Origin: Argopecten irradians
Lineage: Eukaryota; Mollusca; Bivalvia; Pectinida; Pectinidae
Direction of reading: 5' to 3'
Assembly (NCBI RefSeq): GCF_041381155.1
Contig: NC_091134.1
Span: forward strand, 39,763,338 to 39,827,337
Length of the DNA: 64,000 nt
In this document: positions 49,439 through 61,487 of the stretch, piece after piece
How positions within the stretch are numbered: position 1 is the first letter of the stretch
Layout of the letters: every line of letters starts with the position of its first letter
The notes under the pieces: generated by a model
Told to the model about the DNA's origin: nothing
The model's database searches: none
The model's input: only the letters and a program-made list of their open reading frames with translations
Program-made: the position numbers and the translations under genes

Positions 49439-50650
49439 CGGTAGTGTGGAAATCACAGCGAATTGACTCTTTCTCTCCACTTGTTTTCATATATTGAGCA
49501 GGAAATCTTGCATATGCTTGGTGTCAGTAACCTTATTCGTAGGTCATCGGTACGCATTTTCTGATGATATTTTGTTTTTTATGGATAACCTTTATATTTT
49601 GACCTCCGGAAAGATTAATGGGCCTGTTAAAAGGCCTACAAAATTATCGAATCTATGTTTTTACATTCCACACATTTAAAAAATTTTAAAACCGTTTCAC
49701 GGAATAGGTAGTGGCGCCTTTAAGAGATGGGATTTGCATATAATATTTTTTGCTACTAGTACCCAAAAACAACAGTAACACAATTACAAAGTTCAGAATA
49801 TAAAAACTACAATAATAATATATAAGGAATTTTATATCGACGGCAAATAAGATAAAATTACAACACCAAACAAACTGCGAGATTTCCGGCGTTATAATCA
49901 TTGATATTCATTTCGCTGTTTTGCCGTCAGTCGTAATTATAGTTCACTAAGGACGACCGCGAGAAAACATAATACGACCCGCGTTATGAAAATAAACATT
50001 TTTATTTATTTTAATCAAATCGTTCGGAAGGTGATGATAAATGTAGTATTAAAACGGGTAAGTTAATAATTTTTGCGACTCTACAAAATTATCGATTCTT
50101 GTTTTACATTCCCATTTTAAAAATTTAAAACCGTTTCGGAAAGGTATTGTGGGCCTTTATGAGATGAATTTAAATAACATCTTTTCGACTACTAGTACCC
50201 CAAACAAAGTAACAAACACAATACAAAGTTAGAATATAAAAAACTACAACTAATAACTTTATAAGGCATTTTAGTAATCGACGGAAGTAAGGAAAAATTA
50301 CAACACCAAAACAACTGGCGAAGATTTCCGGCGTAAAAAAACATTGGAGATTCATGGTTCGCGGCCGTTTTGGGGGCCGGATGTCGTAACTTATAGGTCA
50401 ACGGAAGGGAGCGACCGCGAGAAACATATAACGACCCTGCGTTGATGAAAAATAACAGTTGTTTGAACTAACGCGTAAATCAAAATTGGTTCTGTAGAGT
50501 GAACCGTGATCTTGACAGTATCTAGCATAGTATTTCTGTAAACTAAAAACACACATTGTGGACTTTACATAAGAATCATTTTGTTATACATTCCCAATTT
50601 ACAGATTATAAAAGCCGACTCGGAATGGTAACGGGCATTTAAAACAGTGC
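49439..50650. mobile_element. Rearranged MITE halves in a ~435-bp tandem arrangement
   Basis: 49439-49630 matches the right half of the 428-bp MITE at 11902-12329 in direct orientation. Then 49635-49722, 49723-50158 and 50159-50642 each end in a GG[AC]A[TA]GGTA..GGGCNTTTA-type terminus, with inverted left-half sequence. The last two also share CTACTAGTACCC, TTTCCGGCGT and CGACCGCGAGAAA in the same order. This is a local tandem repeat of unit ~435-485 bp built from the MITE. No coding content. Confidence 0.65.
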
Positions 50651-51027
50651 GAACAAGTATTATAAAAGGGGGATTACATATATATACCAAAACTTTATTC
50701 TCTAAACTCTATTCAGTAAAGCGTTTCTGACACAACTCAACCTGGATAAACTTGTAAATATGATTCAGAGCATTTTTTTACTAGACGGATACAACTCATT
50801 TTAACGATTCGTGACCACGCGGAGTGTATCAAGTGTTCTGATGATCATACGATCCCGTATGGTGAAACTTATCACGCACTTAACTTATAGAGTACCAGGA
50901 AGTCAAAGCGATAACTCGTCTTACTACAATGATGTATTTCGGCCATTTTTGTGACTGAATGACATTTATCTAAGACGATTTGAGTCGTCTTTAATATCAG
51001 CCGAATGAAAGACCAGCCACAAAGGAT

Positions 51028-52470
51028 ATGGAACTAGGCCGATTTTTGGTAGTGACCTTCACCTGGAATATCATTGACAGTTGTGTGACAACCATCAATG
51101 TGACCTTGTCGCAATCACCACAGAGCTGGTACGAGGCCGAGAAATCGTGTACTATCATCAGCCATAGGCATATTAATACTTCCACAGTATTCTATTGGAT
51201 ACCGCGTCTCCCAGACTTTCCAACACAGGTTTGGGTAGCGGGTCAAAGTCAGCTGTCCTCTATGAAATGGATCCATTTCGTTGGCTGTTTTAAAGGTAAA
51301 GTGAATACTGAAGTGAACAGACGTGCCTTTAAATCTATTACAGGACCCGACGCTATAATAAACTGCATTACCCTTTGTAGTAACATGGAATTCTTTACGA
51401 CAAGACGCTACTGCATTTGTGAAGTCAAAAACGTTAAAATCACTCAAGAAGCATGTATGCCTACGTTGTGTTCGGGGACCAATGGAGGCTACTGTGGACT
51501 TAGCAGCAATAATTGTCTTTGTCACTACAAAAACTTTCCAAGTCAAACACAAATTTTCTCACCCAGATCTGAAAACAAAAACTGTGCGAATGCGAATGGA
51601 TTTCAATGCGAAAAGTGCGAAAACGACGGTAGATTTGTCTGTGCACCCAACCAGCAATTCAATTCGAGGCAAAACACATCAAATATATTTACAAGACTGG
51701 GAGACTCCCAAGCTGGCTTAAGATGTGATGGTAGGATTCAAAAATTTAATGTTGAACGTGTTATTGGTGAAAAAGGAGATATGCTCCCTGGTATCATATA
51801 CGGCCCTCTGTTGAAACCTCTGGACTCTGGTGACAAAAGATTATGTTTAGCGTTAAACATGGCAAACACATCCACTATTTCATTGGTTGAAAAACCTTGC
51901 AATTGTGCACTTAAAGCATTGTGCATGAACAATGGATCTCTGATCGAAATCGAACAGGACGGATTCCCACCCGGTGTTGTAGCTACGATCAGTGCCTTCG
52001 CTGTAGTTTTGACCTTAATTGTATCTGTCGGAATATGGAAGTACAAGAAATCTCAAGTTGGGATAAAATTCAGAAATTGTAGTATGCGTGTATCAGAACT
52101 ATGCCTGCAGTTTCGGTCCCTATTCTCTCAGCGCTCGTCAGAAAGGATCCAGATATCTCATCCTAGTAGAGGATATGCCTACGAAGGGGAGACCATTCCT
52201 TTAGACCAAACTGAAGGCACTACACCACGCATTGGCCAGCAGGACCCGATGTCAAATATTTATAATGGTTGTGATACTGGAATTTTACAAGATTATGGCG
52301 ACCTCGTCACTGAGCATGAGGGACATTACGACAGCACGCGAGGAGACGGGACAGAGGGTACCTATGACTGTTTAGGACAAAGTGAGGCCCAACAACGCGT
52401 AGAACAGAGACTGGTTGGGGATTATGATACGATGGCTACAGTGCGAGCAGAGCTGGGTATCAAAACATAG
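51028..52470 (+). CDS. CTLD-like/WSC single-pass receptor, intronless
   Basis: A 480-residue single-exon frame. A short hydrophobic start (RFLVVTFTW) may be a signal peptide. Next comes SPQSWYEAEKSC, like the start of a C-type lectin fold, running straight into a WSC-type module: FVGCFKG, then CITLCSNMEF, RYCICE, ACMPTLCSGTNGGYCG and CLCHY (residues ~84-167), a carbohydrate-binding, Cys-rich domain. A further Cys-containing ectodomain follows. A transmembrane segment, GVVATISAFAVVLTLIVSVG (~315-334), precedes a ~140-residue cytoplasmic tail with IYNGC, DYGDLV, HYDSTR, TYDCLG and DYDTMA motifs. YGDL and YDCL fit YxxL, and YDTM fits YxxM (SH2-type docking). Probably a cell-surface receptor; its ligand is unknown. 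The domain call is by motif only. Confidence 0.75.
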   Translation: MELGRFLVVTFTWNIIDSCVTTINVTLSQSPQSWYEAEKSCTIISHRHINTSTVFYWIPRLPDFPTQVWVAGQSQLSSMKWIHFVGCFKGKVNTEVNRRAFKSITGPDAIINCITLCSNMEFFTTRRYCICEVKNVKITQEACMPTLCSGTNGGYCGLSSNNCLCHYKNFPSQTQIFSPRSENKNCANANGFQCEKCENDGRFVCAPNQQFNSRQNTSNIFTRLGDSQAGLRCDGRIQKFNVERVIGEKGDMLPGIIYGPLLKPLDSGDKRLCLALNMANTSTISLVEKPCNCALKALCMNNGSLIEIEQDGFPPGVVATISAFAVVLTLIVSVGIWKYKKSQVGIKFRNCSMRVSELCLQFRSLFSQRSSERIQISHPSRGYAYEGETIPLDQTEGTTPRIGQQDPMSNIYNGCDTGILQDYGDLVTEHEGHYDSTRGDGTEGTYDCLGQSEAQQRVEQRLVGDYDTMATVRAELGIKT

Positions 52471-52866
52471 ACAACTAAATACTGTGGATGAAGTCGAGCA
52501 GATTTACTTCATCAACCATCGACAGTATCAATGTTATCAAGGATTTTTTTCTTTTCTCAAAGACATTTTAAGCAGTGATTAACAATGAGTTAGAATTTGC
52601 CTAAAGGCAGAACATTCAAAGTATACCACAGAGAAGATCAATTTTAGTGGTGGCTTTACCGCCGCGCTTTTCAGGGCAGCATCTCTGCTTTGGAACATAA
52701 ATGTACATGTATGTCGTTAATATAACAATTATATCCCTGATCTGCTCTCTATTCACTTTAAATTATTAAATAACAACAGACAACAATCACAAAAATAATT
52801 ACCTGTTGAAATAACGATACTGACAATTATTGACAGTCTGTGTTATTTTATTTCCTTGTATTCATA

Positions 52867-52872
52867 AATAAA
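52867..52872 (+). promoter_or_regulatory. Candidate poly(A) signal of the WSC receptor gene
   Basis: AATAAA about 400 bp after the TAG at 52468-52470. Confidence 0.45.
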
Positions 52873-52944
52873 GTGTTTATAAGAGCGTGTTTTTTTTGCT
52901 CGAAAACTGAACTCAAATTTTCTTATGATATTATTATTCTTAAG

Positions 52945-52980
52945 AAACCTTTTAGTTTCGGAAAGGTATTGGGCCTTTTT
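52945..52980. mobile_element. MITE right-end fragment
   Basis: AGAAACCTTTTAGTTTCGG then AAAGGTATTGGGCCTTTT matches the right terminus of the 428-bp MITE. The stretch 52990-53470 holds nothing else recognisable. Confidence 0.5.
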
Positions 52981-53469
52981 TGTGATCCTTTAATCACAGA
53001 AAGGTCATCTCGAAGACGACATCTGATTTAAACATCATACCACAAAATGAAAACGTCATTTGTTAGAGTGAAATTGGTTATTTTGACAGACATTTTAGTC
53101 TTTATCTTCTTTAATTTTTTCATCTGTTTTCGGAACTTAACTTCACAAACTCAAGATTTGCAAGCAAAAACTGCAGAATTATAATTTCTTCTCTGACATT
53201 TAATTGATTAGAACAATATCAATTTTTATCCTTTGACCTTTGACATTACCATGCGCACAGAAAAAAATCGTATGTTTTGCATAAAACACAATATGCTGCT
53301 GACCCTAAAGTATCTTCGTGCAAACTATTTTGCTTATTAATGGAGAGGGGGTGTCAATTGACCCAAAGTGATACCTCTCCTTTGATTGCTTTCTTTCGTT
53401 ATCCTACAAATCGACACCTCATTCCATTTCACTTTACAAATGTATAAGAATAACGAAAAGATAAAACTA

Positions 53470-53965
53470 CATTGATTATTAATTTGCAAAGTTAAAAAGA
53501 CTTATTTATTTACGAAAGATACCAATGAGATAGGTGTCCTTTATTTCATGTAGTCCGTCATTGGTCAGTTCGTGGTCAGTCATGACCTGTCATCACCTCT
53601 CCTAATGACCGGAGCTCCGTTGGCCGCCAGGAGGCTCGCGGTAATGTCCAGTCCAATAATGGACATCGCACCTGTAACGGGCAGTGCATGGTCAAATCAT
53701 TTAGGCTAAATAATAGTGTAATTGAATAATTTGGGAAGTTTCTGTAAAAACAATCTCGTATTTGTTCCGGCCACAAAAGGTAAAGGATTTCACGCAAAAT
53801 TTAACCAGACATGATTTACTTTCACCTGTGCCAGAGTTAAATGTTAAATTTTTCCAGGAGTCTTTTTCGTTCTAAATAAATTGGGTGGTTGCTTACAAGT
53901 GACATTTAGAATAGGTTTTGACATAATTAGTATGGGAAAATGGGAAGAAAGAAGTTATTTAAATA
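53470..53965 (+). repeat. Right copy of the inverted bHLH upstream duplication
   Basis: Reverse-oriented relative of 43190-43640, 10 kb away. No bHLH exon follows it: downstream is a short unrelated open frame and then the tRNA repeat. The conserved block includes AGGTCATGACTGACC on the opposite strand. Confidence 0.8.
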
Positions 53966-54999
53966 TTGGCAAATCCAGTGATCCCGAACAAGTAGCATGC
54001 GACCATAAAATCTCTACGTTTATATATCTTTCGATAAAATCAAATTTCAGAAGAAATCAAGAAATCGATCATTTATAAATCCATCATTTATGTTCTAAAT
54101 TACACACTGGTAATGTTCTCATAACGGACACACAACACATTTGACAAGGCATTTTCTTTAAATAATGTTCTTATTCATCACAATTCTATCTTGTATATTT
54201 TTCATTTAAACTCTTATTTCAATAGATAAAAATATAAATCAATTGAATACGTCGATAAACGTATGCAAAAAACCTGATGCATTTAATATTTATTAATAGT
54301 ATATTTCTATCACATCGAAAGTCTGACGAAATATATGTTTCTTATATATTTATATCTATAACATATGAGATATTGATGAACGAAATATGAAAGAAACTTT
54401 ACTTACAATCAGTGAACTAGTGTTGAGGCGCTTACGTTTCTATCAACTGATTGCCTGGTAGTGTAACAGATATAAATGGAAATTTGTTTTTGATTTTGCT
54501 CCGTCGTCCCAGATAAGATACTTCTTTATATGAAAAATAGAGATAAGATTTAAAAAAAAAAGAGAGAAAAAAGAAACAGAACACTTCCTTTCGAGGATAT
54601 TGTTTCTGGTTTCTGGTTTCATTGACCAGATAAATTTCAATCACGATTTGAACTTGCCATCCTCCATTATTAAAATGGCGTAAATTTATTTGTTAAATAA
54701 AATGTGTGTTGCATATTTCCAATGATAACGTAATTCTATGCTCATAACTACTTGGTTGAAAAACAAAATTATTCCGATCAGAAACGATTGTCGTTTCATG
54801 CAATCTGATGAAAAGAGATATGGTTTTATTCAAATTTACACTAATTATATTAAATATATGATTTTCATGCTGGTATTTAAGTAACTTCTTCGAAAAAATA
54901 TAGTAACGTAAGCGATAAGTATATGACATGTTAATTTTCTGATGCAATCGATCCCTGTCCAACTTTATCAGAGTTATGCCTAATACATAGAAATTAATT

Positions 55000-55071
55000 A
55001 GCAGAGTGGCGCAGTGGAAGCGTGCTGGGCCCATAACCCAGAGGTCTGAGGATCGAAACCTCGCTCTGCTA
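55000..55071 (+). tRNA. Initiator tRNA-Met (CAT)
   Basis: 72 nt: acceptor AGCAGAG/CTCTGCT with terminal A:T, D arm GCGC-AGTGGAA-GCGT, anticodon arm CTGGG-CCCATAA-CCCAG with the three G:C pairs of initiators, and T arm with ATCGAAA (A in place of T at position 54), all hallmarks of eukaryotic tRNA-iMet. This copy has T instead of C at the first T-stem base, giving a G:U pair. A T-run lies downstream. Confidence 0.95.
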
Positions 55072-55266
55072 TCATGATTATTTGTCATTTTACTTTCTGC
55101 TTGAAAATGTAGATATTTAACTTTATATTTTACCTCACGTGAATACGTTGATAAACATATGGAAAATAAACCTGTTCGATTTCACGAATTTTATTCTATA
55201 TTTTTGTCATTCCGACCTGTTGACGAACTAGAGCATTCTTATACATTAATATGTATAATAGTAATA

Positions 55267-55338
55267 AGCAGAGTGGCGCAGTGGAAGCGTGCTGGGCCCA
55301 TAACCCAGAGGTCCGAGGATCGAAACCTCGCTCTGCTA
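55267..55338 (+). tRNA. Initiator tRNA-Met (CAT)
   Basis: 72 nt with full cloverleaf pairing including a perfect CGAGG/CCTCG T stem. Flanked by GTAATA upstream and AAGTATA-type sequence with TTTTTTT downstream (second-of-pair flank type). Confidence 0.95.
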
Positions 55339-56097
55339 AGTATATCTTTTTTTCTATTTCATTCAATAAGGTTCATCATTCCGATGACAACATATTATGA
55401 TTCACGTTAGTCAATTAGCTGATATAGAGTATCATGTTTTGTCTACCTGGAAAAAACATTGACTTATACACAATACAGTTTTAAAAATTTATTCATATTT
55501 TCAAAATTGATCAACTACTCGAAACAAAAAGGCAAACAGCTTTTTTTTTTTAAATCTACAACATATGAGATATTGATGAACTAAATCAGAAAAAAACTGA
55601 TAATCTGATACCTTACAATCAGTTGACTGCTTCTAAAGCACTTACTTTTCTATCAAATATGTTGCCTGTTAGTGTAAGAGATAAAATGGAAATTTGTTTT
55701 TGATTTTGTTCTGCCGTCCCAGGAAATATACTTTAATATATATATATATATATATATAGAAATAAGAATTTTAAAACACAGAATTCAGCACTTTCTTTTG
55801 AGGGATGATTCAGAGCAGCAATGCAATAGTCATGAAACACTTTTTCTTGTTTTAGGGGTTAAAAGGCAATAAAGGTAAATGGAAAACGAAAGTAAAATTA
55901 ATGATTATAGATGATATAAATAAATCAAAAGTAGTATTTGCAGCGTACTAATTATATGATTTTCATGCTGGTATTTAAGTAACTTCTTCGAAAAAATATA
56001 GTAACGTAAGCGATAAGTATATGACATGTTAATTTTCTGATGCAATCGATCCCTTTCCAACTTTATCGGAGTTATGTCTAATAGATTGAAATTAATT

Positions 56098-56244
56098 AGC
56101 AGAGTGGCGCAGTGGAAGCGTGCTTGGTCCATAACCCGGAGGCCCTATTTGCTGGGAATATTAAAAATTATTTTTAAAGATAAAAAAAAAAAGCGTGCTG
56201 GGCCCATAACCCAGAGGTCCGAGGATCGAAACCTCGCTCTGCTA
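56098..56244 (+). pseudogene. Broken initiator tRNA-Met with internal insertion and duplicated anticodon arm
   Basis: The 5' part (56098-56141) is tRNA-like to the variable region but with a mutated anticodon stem (CTTGG-TCCATAA-CCCGG). A ~50-bp AT-rich insertion ending in an A-run follows, then AAGCGTGCTGGGCCCATAAC and the rest of an intact 3' part to 56244. The anticodon arm is thus present twice and no 72-nt cloverleaf can form across it. Confidence 0.85.
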
Positions 56245-56441
56245 TCATGATTATTTTTCATTTTACTTTCTGCTTGAAAATGTAGATATTTAACTTTATA
56301 TTTTACCTCACGTGAATACGTTGATAAACATATCGAAAATAAACCTGTTGGATTTCACGAATTTTAATTCTACATTTTTTGTCATTCCGACCTGTTGACG
56401 AACTAGAGCATTCTTATACATTTATATGTATAAAAGTAATA

Positions 56442-56513
56442 AGCAGAGTGGCGCAGTGGAAGCGTGCTGGGCCCATAACCCAGAGGTCCGAGGATCGAAA
56501 CCTCGCTCTGCTA
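56442..56513 (+). tRNA. Initiator tRNA-Met (CAT)
   Basis: Intact 72-nt copy, second-of-pair flank type. It keeps the A box (TGGCGCAGTGG) and the initiator B box (GGATCGAAACC). T-run downstream. Confidence 0.95.
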
Positions 56514-57496
56514 AGTATAATTTTTTTTATCTATTTCATTCAATAAGGTACATCATTCCGATGACAACATATTATGATTCACGTTAGTCAATTAGCTGAT
56601 ATAGAGTAACATGTTTTGTCTCCCTGCAAAAAACATTGACTTATACACAATACAGTTTTAAAAATTTATTCATATTTTCAAAATGATCAACTACTCGAAA
56701 CAAAAAGGCAAACAGCTTTTAAAAAAATCTACAATAACATATGAGATATTGATGAACTAAATCAGAAAAAAACTGATAATCTGATACCATACAATCAGTT
56801 GACTGCTTCTAAAGCACTTACTTTTCTATCAAATATGTTGCCTGTTAGTTTAAGAGATAAAATGGAAATTTGTTTTTGATTTTTTTCTGCCGTCCCAGGA
56901 AATATACTTTAATATATATATAGAAATAAGAGTTTTAAAACACAGAATTCAGTACTTTCTTTCGAGGGATGATTCAGAGCAGCAATGCAATAGTCATGAA
57001 ACACTTTTTCTTGTTTTAGGTTAAAAGGCAATAAAGGTAAATGGAAAACGAAAGTAAAATAAATAGATAATTGATGATATAAACAAATCAGAAGTAGAAT
57101 TTGCAGCTTTACTCCTGACATATTAATACATGATTTGAACTTGTCATTCTTCACAATTAATGTGACGTAAATTCATTTGTTAATTGAAATGTGTGATGCA
57201 TATTTTCAATGATAACATAATGCTATGCTCACAACTACTTGAAGAAAAACGAAATTATTCAGATCAGGAACGCCATGAAACGATTTTCGTTACAATCAAT
57301 CTGACGAAAAGAGAAATGTTCTTATTCAAATTTACTCTGATTGTATTAATTATATGATTTTCATGCTGGTATTTAAGTTACTTCTTCGAAAAAATATAGT
57401 AACGTAAGCGATAAGTATATGACATGGTAATTTTTCTGATGCAATCGATCCCTGTCCAACTTTATCCGAGTTATGTCTAATACATTAAAATTTATT

Positions 57497-57568
57497 AGCA
57501 GAGTGGCGCAGTGGAAGCGTGCTGGGCCCATAACCCAGAGGTCCGAGGATCGAAACCTCGCTCTGCTA
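57497..57568 (+). tRNA. Initiator tRNA-Met (CAT)
   Basis: Intact 72-nt copy, first-of-pair flank type (TTATT upstream, TCATAAATATTTTTC downstream). Confidence 0.95.
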
Positions 57569-57764
57569 TCATAAATATTTTTCATTTTACTTTCTGCTTG
57601 AAAATGTAGATATTTAACTTTATATTTTACTTCACGTGAATACGTTGATAAACATATGGAAAATAAACCTGTTGGATTTCACGAATTTTAATTCTATATT
57701 TTTGTCATTCCGACCTGTTGACGAACTAGAGCATTCTTATACATTTATATGTATAATAGTAATA

Positions 57765-57836
57765 AGCAGAGTGGCGCAGTGGAAGCGTGCTGGGCCCATA
57801 ACCCAGAGGTCCGAGGATCGAAACCTCGCTCTGCTA
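57765..57836 (+). tRNA. Initiator tRNA-Met (CAT)
   Basis: Intact 72-nt copy, 268 bp after the preceding one, second-of-pair flank type with a TTTTTTT terminator-like run. Confidence 0.95.
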
Positions 57837-58824
57837 AGTATATTTTTTTGATCTATTTCATTCTATAAGGTACATCATTCCGATGACAACATATTATGAT
57901 TCACGTTAGTCAATTAGCTGAAATAAAGTAACATGTTTTGTCTCCCTGGAAAAAACATTGACTTATACACAATACAGTTTTAAAAATTTAAATTTATTCA
58001 TATTTTCAAAATTGATCAACTACTCGAAACAAAAAGGCAAACAGCTTTTTTTTTAAAATCTACAACATATGAGATATTGATGAACTAAATCAGAAAAAAA
58101 CTGATAATCTGATACCTTACAATCAGTTGACTGCTTCTAAAGCACTTACTTTTCTATCAAATATGTTGCCTGTTAGTGTAAGAGATAAAATGGAAATTTG
58201 TTTTTGATTTTTTTCTGCCGTTCCAGGAAATATACTTTAATATATATATAGAAATAAGAGTTTTAAAACACAGAATTCAGCACTTTCTTTCGAGGGATGA
58301 TTCAGAGCAGCAATGCAATAGTCATGAAACACTTTTTCTTGTTTTAGGTTAAAAGGCAATAAAGGTAAATGGAAAACGAAAGTAAAATAAATAGATAATT
58401 GATGATATAAACAAATCACAAGTAGAATTTGCAGCTTTACTCCTGACATATTAATACATGATTTGAACTTGTCATTCTTCACAATTAATGTGACGTAAAT
58501 TCATTTGTTAATTGAAATGTGTGATGCATATTTTCAATGATAACATAATGCTATGCTCACAACTACTTGAAGAAAAACGAAATTATTCAGATCAGGAACG
58601 CCATGAAACGATTTTCGTTACAATCAATCTGACGAAAATAGAAATGTTCTTATTCAAATTTACTCTGACTATATTAATTATATGATTTTCATGCTGGTAT
58701 TTAAGTAACTTCTTCGAAAATATATAGTAACGTAAGCGATAAGTATATGACATGTTAATTTTTCTGATGCAATCGATCCCTGTCCAACTTTATCAGAGTT
58801 ATGCCTAATACATAAAAATTAATT

Positions 58825-58896
58825 AGCAGAGTGGCGCAGTGGAAGCGTGCTGGGCCCATAACCCAGAGGTCCGAGGATCGAAACCTCGCTCTGCTA
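58825..58896 (+). tRNA. Initiator tRNA-Met (CAT)
   Basis: Intact 72-nt copy, first-of-pair flank type (AATT upstream, TCATGATTATTTTTC downstream). Confidence 0.95.
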
Positions 58897-59092
58897 TCAT
58901 GATTATTTTTCATTTTACTTTCTGCTTGAAAATGTAGATATTTAACTTTATATTTTACTCACGTGAATACGTTGATAAACATATGGAAAATAAACCTGTT
59001 GGATTTCACGAATTTTAATTCTATATTTTTTGTCATTCCGACCTGTTGACGAACTAGAGCATTCTTATACATTTATATGTATAAAAGTAATA

Positions 59093-59164
59093 AGCAGAGT
59101 GGCGCAGTGGAAGCGTGCTGGGCCCATAACCCAGAGGTCCGAGGATCGAAACCTCGCTCTGCTA
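59093..59164 (+). tRNA. Initiator tRNA-Met (CAT)
   Basis: Intact 72-nt copy, second-of-pair flank type, followed by a long T-run. Confidence 0.95.
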
Positions 59165-60151
59165 AGTATATTTTTTTTTTCTATTTCATTCTATAAGGTA
59201 CATCATTCCGATGACAACATATTATGATTCACGTTAGTCAATTAGCTGATATAAAGTAACATGTTTTGTCTCCCTGGAAAAAACCCCATTGACTTATACA
59301 CAATACAGTTTTAAAAATTTATTCATATTTTCAAAATGATCAACTACTCGAAACAAAAAGGCAAACAGTTTTTTAAAAAAAATCTACAATAACATATGAG
59401 ATATTGATGAACTAAATCAGAAAAAAAACTGATATTCTGATACCTTACAATCATTGACTGCTTCTAAAGCACTTACTTTTCTATCAAATATGTTGCCTGT
59501 TAGTTTAAGAGATAAAATGGAAATTTGTTTTTGATTTTGTCCTGCCGTTCCAGGAAATATACTTTATATATATATATAGAAATAAGAGTTTTTAAAAACA
59601 CAGAATTCAGCACTTTCTTTTGAGGGATGATTCAGAGCAGCAATGCAATAGTCATGAAACACTTTTTCTTGTTTTAGGTTAAAAGGCAATAAAGGTAAAT
59701 GGAAAACGAAAGTAAAATAAATGATAATAGATGATATAAATAAATCAAAAGTAGAATTTGCAGCGTTATTCCTGACATATTGATACATGATTTGAACTTG
59801 TCATCCTCCACAATTAATGTGACGTAAATTCATTTGTTAATTGAAAATGTGTGATGCATATTTTCAATGATAACATAATGCTATGCTCACAACTACTTGT
59901 AGAAAAACGAAATTATTCAGATCAGGAACGCCATGAAACGATTTTCGTTACAATCAATCTGACGAAAAGAGAAATGTTCTTATTCAAATTTACTCTGATT
60001 GTATTAATATATGATTTTCATGCTGGTATTTAAGTAACTTCTTCGAAAAAATATAGTAACGTAAGCGATAAGTATATGACATGTTAATTTTCTGATGCAA
60101 TCGATCCCTGTCCAACTTTATCAGAGTTATGCCTAATACATAAAATTAATT

Positions 60152-60223
60152 AGCAGAGTGGCGCAGTGGAAGCGTGCTGGGCCCATAACCCAGAGGTCCG
60201 AGGATCGAAACCTCGCTCTGCTA
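60152..60223 (+). tRNA. Initiator tRNA-Met (CAT)
   Basis: Intact 72-nt copy, first-of-pair flank type. Confidence 0.95.
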
Positions 60224-60420
60224 TCATAAATTATTTTTCATTTTACTTTCTGCTTGAAAATGTAGATATTTAACTTTATATTTTACTTCACGTGAATACG
60301 TTGATAAACATATGGAAAATAAACCTGTTGGATTTCACGAATTTTAATTCTATATTTTTGTCATTCCGACCTGTTGACGAACTAGAGCATTCTTATACAT
60401 TTATATGTATAATAGTAATA

Positions 60421-60492
60421 AGCAGAGTGGCGCAGTGGAAGCGTGCTGGGCCCATAACCCAGAGGTCCGAGGATCGAAACCTCGCTCTGCTA
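60421..60492 (+). tRNA. Initiator tRNA-Met (CAT)
   Basis: Intact 72-nt copy, 269 bp after its partner, second-of-pair flank type. Confidence 0.95.
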
Positions 60493-61487
60493 AGTATATT
60501 TTTTTTATCTATTTCATTCTATAAGGTACATCATTCCGATGACAACATATTATGATTCACGTTAGTCAATTAGCTGATATAAAGTAACATGTTTTGTCTT
60601 CTTGGAAAAAACCCCATTGACTTATACACAATACAGTTTTAAAAATTTAAATTTATTCATATTTTCAAAATTGATCAACTACTCGAAACAAAAAGGCAAA
60701 CAGCTTTTTTTTTTTTTTAAATCTACAACATATGAGATATTGATGAACTAAATCAGAAAAAAAAACTGATAATCTGATACCTTACAATCAGTTGACTGCT
60801 TCTAAAGCACTTACTTTTCTATCAAATATGTTGCCTGTTAGTGTAAGAGATAAAATGGAAATTTGTTTTTGATTTTTTTCTGCCGTCACAGGAAATATAC
60901 TTTAATATATATATAGAAATAAGAGTTTTAAAACACAGAATTCAGCACTTTCTTTCGAGGGATGATTCAGAGCAGCAATGCAATAGTCATGAAACACTTT
61001 TTCTTGTTTTAGGTTAAAAGGCAATAAAGGTAAATGGAAAACGAAAGTAAAATAAATAGATAATTGATGATATAAACAAATCACAAGTAGAATTTGCAGC
61101 TTTACTCCTGACATATTAATACATGATTTGAACTTGTCATCCTTCACAATTAATGTGACGTAAATTCATTTGTTAATTGAAATGTGTGATGCATATTTTC
61201 AATGATAACATAATGCTATGCTCACAACTACTTGAAGAAAAACGAAATTATTCAGATCAGGAATGCCATGAAACGATTTTCGTTACAATCAATCTGACGA
61301 AAAGAGAAATGTTCTTATTCAAATTTACTCTGATTGTATTAATTATATGATTTTCATGCTGGTATTTAAGTAACTTCTTCGAAAAAATATAGTAACGTAA
61401 GCGATAAGTATATGACATGTTAATTTTCTGATGCAATCGATCCCTGTCCAACTTTATCCGAGTTATGTCTAATACATAAAATTAATT

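Noticed and set aside
53881-54078. Possible second bHLH gene after the right inverted copy
   Set aside because: The short frame lacks a basic region or helices; only leader-like similarity is present.
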